This document shows, one piece after another, positions 36,015 to 44,500 of a stretch of DNA of 64,000 nt. Location: the NCBI GenBank assembly GCA_963762525.1, contig CAVXKT010000011.1:186001-250000 (forward strand), written 5' to 3'. The notes beneath the pieces are model-generated. The model had not been told where the DNA came from and did not search any database. It was given only the letters and a program-made list of their open reading frames with translations. A program made the position numbers and the translations under genes. The DNA comes from DATFDN01 sp963762525. GTDB taxonomy: Bacteria > Pseudomonadota > Alphaproteobacteria > Acetobacterales > Acetobacteraceae. Positions within the stretch are counted from its first letter, which is position 1. Every line of letters starts with the position of its first letter.

Positions 36015-36772
36015 CGCCCCATCGCCAGCCCGCCATCGACGGCGAGCATGTGGCCGGTGATGTAGGACGCCGCCGGCGAGGCGAGAAACGCGACCGCCGC
36101 CGCCACTTCGTCGGGCAGCCCGATCCGCCGCATCGGAATGATCGCCTCCGCCAGCCGCTCGGTCGGGATCGCCGGGTCCGCCGAATCCTTGCGGATGAAG
36201 CCGGGGACGACCGCGTTCACGGTGACGCCCCGTCCGGCGAGCTCCATCGCCAGCGCGCGCACCAGCGTCTCCAGCCCGGCCTTGGCCATCGCCGAGGCGG
36301 GAAAGACCTGCACGCCGGGGCGGAATACATGGGCCACGAAGCTGGAGACGGCGATCACGCGCGCGCCTTCGCCGAGCACCGGCAGCGCGGCGCGGGCGAG
36401 GCGCAGGAACGCCATCTGCATCGCATTGACCGCGTACAGGGCGGCGGCGTCCTCGAGCGATGCGATCGGCGTGCGGTCGGGAAAGCCGGCGTTGCTCACC
36501 AGCACGTCCAGCCGGCCGAACCGCTCGACCACCGCCGCGATCAGCGCCCCGGCCGTCGCCGGCTCGGCGAGGTCGCCCGTATGTGTGATCGCCTCGGCGC
36601 CGGCCGCCCGCAGCTCGGCGGCAACCGCCTCCGCCGCCTCCCGACGGCGGCGGGTATGCACGGCGATGGCGGCACCCGGACGCGCCAGGGTGCGGCAGAC
36701 CGCGGCGCCGATGCCGCTGGCGGCTCCGGTCACCAGCGCGACCCGGGCTGGGGGCGAATCGGCTTGGCTCAT
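36011..36772 (-). CDS. SDR-family oxidoreductase, catalytic tyrosine replaced
   Basis: A 253-residue Rossmann protein. Cofactor loop ALVTGAASGIGAAVCRTLAR, with HTRRRREAAE after strand 2 suggesting NADP; NAG motif VLVSNAGFPDRTPI; VIAVSS holds the active serine region; end SYITGHMLAVDGGLAMG is typical for SDRs. At the YxxxK position the sequence reads SAMAK inside VFPASAMAKAGLETL, so the catalytic Tyr is Ser while the Lys is kept. Start ATG 36772. The stop overlaps nagZ by ATGA, making it first in the nagZ-M50-scpAB chain. The reaction cannot be named, and activity as a normal dehydrogenase is doubtful. Confidence 0.82.
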   Translation of the reverse strand: MSQADSPPARVALVTGAASGIGAAVCRTLARPGAAIAVHTRRRREAAEAVAAELRAAGAEAITHTGDLAEPATAGALIAAVVERFGRLDVLVSNAGFPDRTPIASLEDAAALYAVNAMQMAFLRLARAALPVLGEGARVIAVSSFVAHVFRPGVQVFPASAMAKAGLETLVRALAMELAGRGVTVNAVVPGFIRKDSADPAIPTERLAEAIIPMRRIGLPDEVAAAVAFLASPAASYITGHMLAVDGGLAMGR

Positions 36773-36852
36773 CGAAGCAGCATACCGCCCCGGCCGCCGG
36801 TTGACACGCGCCGCAACCGCCTCCCACGCTGGCGTGGTCCGAGGAGGCGAAC

Positions 36853-37600
36853 ATGGGATCACGACTGGCTGGCAAAACTGCCTTCGTCACGGCCGCCGGC
36901 CAGGGGATCGGGCGCGCCACGGCGCTCGGCTTTGCCGCCGAAGGCGCGCGCGTGGTCGCGACCGACATCGATGGCGCCAAGCTCCGCTCCCTCGCCTCGG
37001 AGAAGATCCGCGCCGAGCGGCTGGACGTGCTGAATGCCGACGACATCGCCGCGCGCCGCCGCCGCGCTGCCGGTAGACATCCTGTTCAACTGCGCCGGCT
37101 TCGTCCATCAGGGGAGCATCCTGGAGGCGACCGAAGAGGAATGGTCGCTCGCCTTCGATCTCAACGTGCGCTCGATGTTTCGCACCATCCGCGCCTTCCT
37201 GCCGGGGATGCTGGAGCGCGGTCGGGGCTCGATCATCAACATGGCCTCGGCGGTGGGCAGCATCAAAGGCGCGCCGCGCCGCTTCGTCTATGGGGCGACC
37301 AAGGGCGCGGTGGTCGGAATAACCAAGTCGGTCGCCGCCGACACGGTGGCGCGCGGGGTCCGCTGCAACGCCATCTGCCCGGGGACGATCGCAACGCCGA
37401 GCCTGGAGGAGCGGATCGCCGACAACGCCGCCGCCTCGGGCGGCATCGAAGCCGCCCGCGCCGCCTTCGTCGCCCGCCAGGCGATCGGGCGACTGGGCGA
37501 GCCGGAGGAGATCGCGGCGCTGGCGGTCTATTTGGCTTCCGACGACGCGCGCTTCATGACCGGGCAGACGGTGGTAATCGACGGCGGCTGGACGTTGTAG
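36853..37600 (+). CDS. SDR oxidoreductase, BDH2/DHRS6-like (reading frame broken)
   Basis: About 248 residues. Starts MGSRLAGKTAFVTAAGQGIG, then after a shift near 37056 continues PVDILFNCAGFVHQGSILEA, DLNVRSMFRTIRAFLPGMLE, SIINMASAVGSIKGAP and the active YGATKGAVVGITKSVAAD, then CNAICPGTIATPSLEERI; ends MTGQTVVIDGGWTL. The pattern closely follows 3-hydroxybutyrate dehydrogenase type 2 and its bacterial relatives such as 2-keto-3-deoxy-L-fuconate dehydrogenase. Divergent from the other SDR gene with 80 bp between. One surplus base within a GCGCGCCGCC run explains the shift. Substrate not fixed. Confidence 0.82.
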
Positions 37601-37601
37601 C

Positions 37602-37634
37602 CCCCACCCGCCGCGCGCCGCACGGGCGGGTGAG
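37602..37634. repeat. CCTCACCC-family palindrome between convergent genes
   Basis: CCCCACCCGCC and GGGCGGGTGAGGG form imperfect arms around GCGCGCCGCAC, immediately after the SDR stop and before the convergent binding protein gene. Arms match the repeats at 16585-16719 and 26808-26830. Confidence 0.6.
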
Positions 37635-37661
37635 GGCGAGGGCGCGCGCGGGCGGGCGCGG

Positions 37662-39014
37662 TCAGGGCTGGACGAAGCCCTCCACCTGGTTCTGCGCCCA
37701 CGAAATCACATCCTTCACCGACGAGCCGCCCTTCAGCTTCGCCAGCATCGTCGAGCCGACACCAGCATTGTAGATCTGCACCGCGACATCGGCCGGGGCC
37801 GGGGCGCAGGCAATGCTGAATTGGGCGTCGTGCCAGGGCCGCAGCGGGTAATTGTAGACAGTGCCCTTCGGCGGCTCGACCTGCGACCAGACGTCGAAGT
37901 TCATCATGCTATTCTGCGGCGGCAGGTCATAGCCCTCGGTCGCCGGCTCGCGCGCCTGCACCACGTCGCGCTGCAGCAGGTAAGCCATCAGCTCCTTGGC
38001 GGGACCCTTGGCCTTGCTGAACTTCCAAACGCCCCAGAACCAGCCCAGATAGGGAACGAAGCGGCCCTTCGGGCCGGCCGGGTTGGGGAAGGTCCAGCAA
38101 TCGGCGGCCACTTGTGGGCTGTCCTTTTTGGCCACGGCCCAGGCCGACGGCGGATTGAAGATCAGCGCGCTCTTGCCCGAGATAAGCGCCCGGTTGTTGG
38201 AAGCATCGTCGTAACTCACCGCGTCGGGCGGCAGCAGCGGCACCAGCTTCTGTGCGAATTCCAGCACCTGGTTCATGGCGTCGGAGTTGACCTGCGGCTT
38301 GCCCTCCACATCGACGAGTTCGGCGCCGTAGGCGGTGAAAAGCGCGCCCACCCAATCGACGCTGTCGGTGGTCTGCCCGAGGCCGAGCCCGAACGCGTGG
38401 CTGTCCTTGCTCGCCGCCTCGGCGGCCTTGAAGAAATCGCCCTCCCAGGTCCAGGTCTTGCCGGTGGGATTCTTCGATTCGTGCGCCGGGTACATTTGCG
38501 TTACGTCGAGATCGATGTATTTCTTGAACATGCTGATTCGCGCGCAGGAGGGCTTGGCCTGGGAGCCCCAGGTGGTCGGTACGGCGACCCAGTTTCCGGC
38601 CTTGCTCCGGCAGAGGTATTTGGAAACACTGTTGAATGGCCCGGCTTTAGATTCGAGCTCCTTGATCAGGTCGTCCATCGGCTCGAGCTTGTCGGCGTAG
38701 TTGTGGGCGTCCCAGGTCGCGAATGTCATCAAGTCGTGGCCGGTTCCGGCTTGGGCCTCCGCCGCGCTGGTCACCTGGATCTTATTGCCGCTGCTGGTGA
38801 TGAAGTCCAGCTCCACCTTGACGTTGTTCTTCTGGCCCCAATCCATGACCTGTTTCTTCATGACGGCATCGGCGCCGGGCACCCAATGGTCCCAGAAGCC
38901 GACCTTGAGCGTGGTCGCCGCGCCCGCCCCGCGGATCTGGACGAGCGGCAACGCCGCCGCCGCGGCCGCAGTCTTAAGCGCCGCACGGCGGGTCATCTTC
39001 CATGGTGTCGTCAT
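37662..39014 (-). CDS. ABC transporter extracellular solute-binding protein, family 1 (sugar type)
   Basis: A 450-residue periplasmic protein. TRRAALKTAAAAAALPL is a twin-arginine signal; mature part starts near ATTLKVGFWDHWVPGAD. Blocks GTGHDLMTFATWDAHNYADK, NRALISGKSALIFNPPSAW and GRFVPYLGWFWGVWKFSKAK are usual for SBP_bac_1 proteins that take up oligosaccharides or polyols. ATG 39014 with GGAGAG nine bases upstream is preferred over the TTG two codons earlier. No permease or ATPase gene is adjacent. Convergent with the SDR gene, divergent from the ThDP enzyme. Confidence 0.88.
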   Translation of the reverse strand: MTTPWKMTRRAALKTAAAAAALPLVQIRGAGAATTLKVGFWDHWVPGADAVMKKQVMDWGQKNNVKVELDFITSSGNKIQVTSAAEAQAGTGHDLMTFATWDAHNYADKLEPMDDLIKELESKAGPFNSVSKYLCRSKAGNWVAVPTTWGSQAKPSCARISMFKKYIDLDVTQMYPAHESKNPTGKTWTWEGDFFKAAEAASKDSHAFGLGLGQTTDSVDWVGALFTAYGAELVDVEGKPQVNSDAMNQVLEFAQKLVPLLPPDAVSYDDASNNRALISGKSALIFNPPSAWAVAKKDSPQVAADCWTFPNPAGPKGRFVPYLGWFWGVWKFSKAKGPAKELMAYLLQRDVVQAREPATEGYDLPPQNSMMNFDVWSQVEPPKGTVYNYPLRPWHDAQFSIACAPAPADVAVQIYNAGVGSTMLAKLKGGSSVKDVISWAQNQVEGFVQP

Positions 39015-39138
39015 CGCCAATCACTCTCCTTATCGGGCGCGAGCCGGCGAAAGTGCCGGCATCGGGGCGGCGTGGCAATGTTGCCGCCCGCATGACGCCG
39101 ATGCACGCTAACGGCCGTAAGGGCACGGAGGTTTCGCC

Positions 39139-40812
39139 ATGGCCATGTTCGGCAAGACGGCGTTCCTGGAGCTGCTGAAGCAGGAAGGCGTTCGCGTCAT
39201 GTTCGGCAACCCCGGAACGACCGAGTTGCCGCTGATGGATGCGCTCGCGGTCGAGACCGAGCTGCGTTACGTGCTGGCCTTGCAGGAAGCGCCGGCGATG
39301 GCGATGGCCGACGGCTACGCGCTCGCCTCCGGCGGCCTCGCCGTGGTGAACCTGCACGTGGCGCCTGGGCTCGGGAATGCGCTCGGGATGCTCTACGACG
39401 CCCAGAAGGCGGGCTCGCCGGTCCTGGTCACGGCGGGCCAGCACGAACAGACCTTCAACCTCACCGAGCCCTTGCTCTGGGCCGATCTGCCGCGCATCGC
39501 CCAGCCTTTCGTCAAATGGGCATACGAGGTGCGCCGGATCGAGGATTTGCCGCGCGCCGTCCATCGCGCCGCCAAGACCGCTTTGGCGCCGCCGACCGGC
39601 CCGGTGTTCCTCTCGCTCCCGGGCGACGTGCTGAATGCCAATGCCGATCTCGATTTGGGCCGGCCCTCCCGGGTTGCCGCGGGCATCTGCGGCGATGCCA
39701 CCGCCCTCACGCGGGCAGCCTCGCTCATCGCCCGCGCCGAGCGCCCGATTGTCATGGCCGGCGATGCGGTGGCGCAGAGCGGGGCATTGGCGGAGGTGGT
39801 GGCGCTGGCCGAGATGATCGGCGCGCCCGTTTACGACGAGGGCATGGCGAGCCGCGTCGCCTTCCCGGCGACGCATCCGCTCTATCGCGGCAACTATCCT
39901 CGCCTGACCCCGGTGATCCGCGACATTCTGCAAGCCCACGACCTGCTGGTCTCGATCGGCGGCGACCTGTTCACGCTGTCGCTGCCCGGTGCCGTCGAAG
40001 CGATGCCGGAAGAGATGGCGGTCGTGCATCTCGACACCGATCCGTGGGAGATCGGCAAGAACTACCCGGTGGCGGCCGGCATCCTGGGCGATCCGAAGGC
40101 GACCCTGCCGGAGCTGACCGAGGCGGTGCGCGCCGCCATGGATGTGGACGCGCGCGGGCGCGCGGCCGCGCGGCTGGCCGAAGCGCGCGCCGAAGGCGAG
40201 GCGGCACTGGCGCGGCTTCGCGAGGCGGCCGAGGCCGGATCGGGGCGGACGCCCATCCAGCCGCTGGCGCTGATGGGCGCGATCGCCGCGACGCTGCCCG
40301 ACAACGCGGTGGTGGTGGATGAAAGCGTCTCCTCCGGCGGCGGGCTGCGCCGTTTGCTCCGCAGCAACGACGCGCAGAGTTTCTTCGGCCTGCGCGGCGG
40401 CGGCATCGGCTGGGGTCTGCCGGCGGCGGTCGGCGTCAAACTTGCGCTCCCGGACCGCCCCGTAGTGGCACTGATCGGCGACGGCAGCGCGATGTACACG
40501 GTCCAGGGACTGTGGACGGCGGCGCACGAGAAGCTGCCGCTGGTATTCGTCATCATCAACAACAGCTCGTACCGCATCCTCAAGCAGCGCGCCAACGCCA
40601 TGCGCCAGTTCGCTGCCCAGACCAACCGGTTCGTCGGCATGGAGCTGACCGATCCGCGCATCGACTTCCTGGCGGTGGCGCGCGGCATGGGCGTGGAGGC
40701 GACCCGGGCACGCACGATCCCCGAGGTCCGGGATTTGCTCGCCGCGGGCCTGCGCGCGGACGGGCCGACGCTGATCGACGTAGAGATGGACCGAAGCTTC
40801 AAGCCGCTATGA
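39139..40812 (+). CDS. Thiamine-diphosphate enzyme, benzoylformate decarboxylase-like
   Basis: A 557-residue ThDP enzyme. FGNPGTTELPLMDAL (22-36) and Glu50 in ALQEAPAMAMADGYA (ThDP activation) are standard; His73 in NLHVAPGLGNALG corresponds to the catalytic His70 of benzoylformate decarboxylase. KWAYEVRRIEDLPRAVHRA and the cofactor motif GDGSAMYTVQGLWTAAHEKL with INNSSYRILKQR follow. These point to decarboxylation of an aromatic 2-oxoacid rather than acetolactate synthesis, but related lyases share the pattern. Strong start ATG 39139 after GGAGG. A single gene followed by a palindromic repeat. Confidence 0.85.
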   Translation: MAMFGKTAFLELLKQEGVRVMFGNPGTTELPLMDALAVETELRYVLALQEAPAMAMADGYALASGGLAVVNLHVAPGLGNALGMLYDAQKAGSPVLVTAGQHEQTFNLTEPLLWADLPRIAQPFVKWAYEVRRIEDLPRAVHRAAKTALAPPTGPVFLSLPGDVLNANADLDLGRPSRVAAGICGDATALTRAASLIARAERPIVMAGDAVAQSGALAEVVALAEMIGAPVYDEGMASRVAFPATHPLYRGNYPRLTPVIRDILQAHDLLVSIGGDLFTLSLPGAVEAMPEEMAVVHLDTDPWEIGKNYPVAAGILGDPKATLPELTEAVRAAMDVDARGRAAARLAEARAEGEAALARLREAAEAGSGRTPIQPLALMGAIAATLPDNAVVVDESVSSGGGLRRLLRSNDAQSFFGLRGGGIGWGLPAAVGVKLALPDRPVVALIGDGSAMYTVQGLWTAAHEKLPLVFVIINNSSYRILKQRANAMRQFAAQTNRFVGMELTDPRIDFLAVARGMGVEATRARTIPEVRDLLAAGLRADGPTLIDVEMDRSFKPL

Positions 40813-40844
40813 GGCGCGAACCGATCCGGGTCAAAAGTGCTCAT

Positions 40845-41043
40845 CTAGAGCGGTTTCGTGCTGACCGTAACCGGCCTCTCTTTTTCGTCATTGCCGGGCT
40901 TGACCCGGCAACCCGGAGCAAATCGCAAGTTGCGTCGGGTCGCCGGATCAAGTCCGGCGATGACGGTTGCGGGCGGCCGCCGCGGGTGAGGCGAGGAGAG
41001 CGGCGCAGTGCGTCGATTCCGGTCTGATCGGAACGGCTCTAAC
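40845..41043. repeat. Composite inverted-repeat element (MITE/REP-like)
   Basis: Outer imperfect arms: CTAGAGCGGTTTCGTGCTGACC (40845-40866; 22 bases shown as the motif start) and its counterpart at 41021-41043, reading GGTCTGATCGG AACGGCTCTAAC. Inner pair: a hairpin at 40886-40912 (GTCATTGCCGGGCTTGACC...) and one at 40941-40966 (CGCCGGATCAAGTCCGGCGA then TGACGG), themselves inversely related. No coding frame inside. Similar GTCATTGCCGGGCTTGA palindromes are widespread in alphaproteobacterial genomes. Confidence 0.75.
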
Positions 41044-41102
41044 ACCGGCCGCCCGAAGTCCCGCCGCGACGACTGCATGGAAGTCCCCGAGTTCTCCATT
41101 CT

Positions 41103-42468
41103 TCAGAGTTCGCCCTCTTCGCGCAGCAACGCCAAGGCTCGGCGAAGCCCGCGCGCCGTGTCTTCGATCTCCGTCACTCCGTGTGTTGCCGAGACGAACC
41201 CACCGATGCGTCCGTTCACGTCCACCCCTTCCAGCAGCAAGGCCAGGCGCAGACGCTCCACGCGCGTTTGGGCTGGTCTTTCAGCTCTTCGCGGGCACCG
41301 CGAGCGGATCGAACACCCCGGGCGTCACCGGCCGTCCGCGCGGATTCATGAACAGATGAAACCCCGAGGAGGTGCCGTACACCGCCCAAGGCACATGCGC
41401 CTCCGCCAGCACCTCATTGAGCGCCGAGCGCAGCGCCGCCGCCGTCGCATCGGCCCGCGCATTGGCATCCGTCTCGGCGATCACCTCCAGCGCCGCCGTG
41501 CCCGCCGCGGCGGAGACCGGGTTGGCGTTGAAGGTGCCCGGATGATGGATCTTTTCCCGCCCGGCTGCGCCGCTCGCGGCGAAATCCAGCAGCTCCATAA
41601 TCTCCGCCCGTCCGGCCACCGCCGCACCGGGCAGCCCGCCGGCCACGATCTTGGCGAAGCTCGACAGATCCGGCCGCACGCCGAACGCCACCTGCGCACC
41701 GCCCGGCGAGACGCGGAAGCCGGTCACCACCTCATCCAGAATCAGCAGCGCTCCCGCGCGCTCCGTCAGCCGGCGCAGCGCGTGCAGGAACTCCGGCCGC
41801 AGCGGCACCTGTCCGAAGCTCGACCCGGTCGGCTCGACGATCACCGCCGCGACGTCGCCCGCCGCCAGCGCCGCCTCCACCGCCGCCGGTCGCCGGCTCC
41901 ACCAGCCCCACCTTGTTCGCCACGCCCTGCACCACGCCCGGCGTCGGCGAGCCGTCGAAATGGTTGCGTGTAGCCCGACGTCATGTGGTCGTGCCAGCCG
42001 TGGAAATGTCCCTTGAAACGGATCAGCGTGCCGCGGCCGGTGAATGCGCGCGCCAGCCGCACCGCCATCAGCGTGGCCTCGGTGCCCGATGAGGTGAACC
42101 GGATGCGCTCCGCCGACGGCACCAGCCGGCGGATCGCCGCGGCCCAGTGACCTCGCCCGGATGGTTGGCGCCGAAATGGGTGCCGCTGCGAGCGCGGCTT
42201 CCACCGCCGCCGTCACCGCCGGATGGTTGTGCCCGAGCAGCAGCGCGCCGTGGCCGCCGAAGTAATCGACGTATTCGTTGCCATCGACGTCCCATTTGCG
42301 CGGCCCGGCCGCTCGCTCGACATAGATGCCGTAAGGCTCGATCTGGCGCGCGTCGTGCGCCATCCCGCTCGGCAGCAGCCGCTTCGCCGCCTCCGCCAGC
42401 GCCGCCGAGCCGCGTGTGCGCGCCCGGTAGCCCGCTACGATGATCGAATTGGTCGCCTCGCCGCTCAT
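41103..42468 (-). CDS. Class III aminotransferase, glutamate-1-semialdehyde aminomutase-like (reading frame broken)
   Basis: About 455 residues spread over several frames. N-terminus MSGEATNSIIVAGYRARTRG, then VDYFGGHGALLLGHNHPAV; second frame SAERIRFTSSGTEATLMAV (PLP phosphate site) and FKGHFHGWHDHMTSGY; third frame LILDEVVTGFRVSPGGAQVA and the PLP lysine in SSFAKIVAGGLPGAAVAGR, THPGTFNANP-like stretch and HLFMNPRG; fourth frame VDVNGRIGGFVSATHGVTEI, ending at TGA 41105-41103. One surplus base near 41288 joins the last piece. Related enzymes act on glutamate-1-semialdehyde, but uncharacterised paralogues in catabolic operons are common, which fits the transport genes upstream. Confidence 0.82.
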
Positions 42469-42665
42469 TTGCGCAAACGCCCCTCGCACCGTCGGGAATG
42501 CCGGGCCGCGCCAGTATGGGGCTTGCGTTTGCAGCCGGAAAGGGTTGTCGGAGGCCTCACCGAGCGCCTGCTCTCGAACAGAATACCGATTGCTTTGAAC
42601 GCACTCCGCGATCAGAATGCACGGCATCGGCTTTCCGTCATGGTTCGGCTCGGCGGCTGCGTCGG

Positions 42666-43547
42666 TTACAGCTTCATGCGCGGGTCGAGCACGTCGCGCA
42701 GCCCGTCGCCCAGCAGATTGAGCCCCAGCACGGAGATCACGATCGCCACGCCGGGGAAGATCATCACCCAGGGCGCCGCGTTCATGAAGTCGCGTCCGCC
42801 GGCGATGATGTTGCCGAAGGTCGGCGTCGGCGGCGGCGGGCCGACGCCGATATAGGACAGCACCGCCTCGGCCAGGATGGCGATGGCGAAGACATAGGTC
42901 AGCCGCACGATCAGCGGGGTCAGCGCATTGACCAGCACATGACGGAACAGCAGTCGGAGATCGCCCGCGCCGAGCGCCCGCGCGGCCTCGACATAATCCA
43001 TCTCCCGCACGACGAGGACGGAGGCACGGACGATGCGCGCGGTGTGCGGTGTGGTCGCAAAACTGAGCGCAATGATGGCATTAATGACCGAGGCACCGAG
43101 AGTCGCGCTGATGACGATGGCCAGCAGGATGGCGGGAAACGCCATCAGCGCGTCCATCAAGCGCATCAGCGGATTGTCGAGCCGGGCGAAATAGCCCGCC
43201 ACGGTGCCGATCGCGATGCCCGCGACCCCGCCAAGCAACGCGACCAGCAGCCCGATCTCCAGCGACACGCGTCCGCCGTACATCACTCGCGACAGCACGT
43301 CGCGGCCGAAGCTGTCGGTGCCGAACCAGTGGGCGAGGCTCGGCGCCGCCAGCCGATTGCGGAAATTGCTCCGCAGCGGATCGTACGGCGACAGCACGGG
43401 AGCCAGGATCGCGATCGTCGCCACGAACAGCACGAGCGCCGCACCGAGGGCAATCGAGCGGTTGGCGAGAAGCCGCTGCAGTCCCGGCGCGAAGCGGTCC
43501 GCGCGGCTTGCGCGCACCGGCGCCGCGCCAAGGATGACGTCAGCCAA
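42666..43547 (-). CDS. ABC transporter permease, DppC/OppC type
   Basis: A 293-residue inner-membrane permease. N-terminal helix IALGAALVLFVATIAILAPV and the linker YDPLRSNFRNRLAAPSLAHW are followed by FGTDSFGRDVLSRVMYGGRV, the conserved DppC block, and the ATPase-coupling EAA loop EAARALGAGDLRLLFRHVL. Five to six helices. The start overlaps the end of the DppB-type gene by 8 bp. Part of a peptide/opine-type importer with the binding protein and DppB upstream; no ATPase gene follows within the window, so DppDF-like subunits must come from elsewhere. Confidence 0.93.
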   Translation of the reverse strand: MADVILGAAPVRASRADRFAPGLQRLLANRSIALGAALVLFVATIAILAPVLSPYDPLRSNFRNRLAAPSLAHWFGTDSFGRDVLSRVMYGGRVSLEIGLLVALLGGVAGIAIGTVAGYFARLDNPLMRLMDALMAFPAILLAIVISATLGASVINAIIALSFATTPHTARIVRASVLVVREMDYVEAARALGAGDLRLLFRHVLVNALTPLIVRLTYVFAIAILAEAVLSYIGVGPPPPTPTFGNIIAGGRDFMNAAPWVMIFPGVAIVISVLGLNLLGDGLRDVLDPRMKL

Positions 43548-44484
43548 CGCGCACCCGCGGATCGACGAACGCGTACAGCATGTCGACGAGGATGTTTACC
43601 ACCAGGTAGACCAGCGCGAGGAACAGCAGGCCGCCCTGGATCACCGGGAAGTCGCGGCTGAGGATCGCGTCGATGATGAGCCGCCCGACACCGGGCAACG
43701 AGAAGACCTGCTCCACCACCACCGCGCCGCCGAGCAGCCCCCCGGTGATGATGCCGACCACGGTCAGGATCGGCATCAGCGCGTTCGGCAGGCCATGCCG
43801 CACCAGCACCTGGCGCCGCGAAAGCCCCTTGGCGTTGGCGGTGCGGATAAAATCCTGGTGCAGCACGTCGAGCATCGCCGCCCGGGTCATCCGGGCGATG
43901 AACCCCACCTGCACCACCGCCAGCGTGAAGGCCGGCAGAGCCATGCTGCGCCACCAGCCGCCGATGCTCAGCTCGATCGGCACATAGCCGCCGGCGGGAA
44001 ACCAGTGCAGGCCGACGGCGAACCCGAAGATCAGCATCAGGCCGAGCCAGAATTCCGGAATCGACAGCCCCACCAGCGCCAATACGACGACGGACTGGTC
44101 AGCCGTGGTCCCATGCTCCGCCGCCGCCAGCACGCCGGCGATGATGCCGAGCAGCACGGCGAGCGCGAGGGCCAGTCCGGTGAGGGAAAGCGTCACCGGC
44201 AAGCGAGCGACGATGGCGCCGGCGACGCCACGGCGGAGCAGAATGGATTGGCCGAGATCGCCGTGGAGGATGCGCCCGTACCAGTGGATCATCTGCAGCC
44301 AGACCGGCTGATCGAGGCCGAGCTCACGGCGCATGTGCGCCAGCTGCTCGGGGGTCGCGCCGGGGCCGAGCAGCACCGAGGCGGGATCGCCCGGCACCAG
44401 CCAGATCACCCCGAATGCGAGCAGCGAGACCAGCGCCAGCACCGGAACCGCGCTCGCCAGTCGTCGAAGGACGAAGCGCAGCAC
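43540..44484 (-). CDS. ABC transporter permease, DppB/OppB type
   Basis: A 314-residue permease starting at GTG 44484. Typical DppB blocks: FVLRRLASAVPVLALVSLLA, WLVPGDPASVLLGPGATPEQ, RRELGLDQPVWLQMIHWYGR, HGDLGQSILLRRGVAGAIV, SIPEFWLGLMLIFGFAVGLH, ARMTRAAMLDVLHQDFIRTA (coupling loop) and FVDPRVRVG at the end. It lies 16 bp downstream of the binding-protein gene and overlaps the DppC-type gene, so all three are one transcription unit. Confidence 0.93.
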   Translation of the reverse strand: MLRFVLRRLASAVPVLALVSLLAFGVIWLVPGDPASVLLGPGATPEQLAHMRRELGLDQPVWLQMIHWYGRILHGDLGQSILLRRGVAGAIVARLPVTLSLTGLALALAVLLGIIAGVLAAAEHGTTADQSVVVLALVGLSIPEFWLGLMLIFGFAVGLHWFPAGGYVPIELSIGGWWRSMALPAFTLAVVQVGFIARMTRAAMLDVLHQDFIRTANAKGLSRRQVLVRHGLPNALMPILTVVGIITGGLLGGAVVVEQVFSLPGVGRLIIDAILSRDFPVIQGGLLFLALVYLVVNILVDMLYAFVDPRVRVG

Positions 44485-44500
44485 CGGAATCGCCGGCCGT

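Noticed and set aside
40845..41043. Insertion sequence
   Set aside because: Inverted repeats are present but only 200 bp apart, with no transposase frame, so it is listed as a MITE/REP-like repeat.
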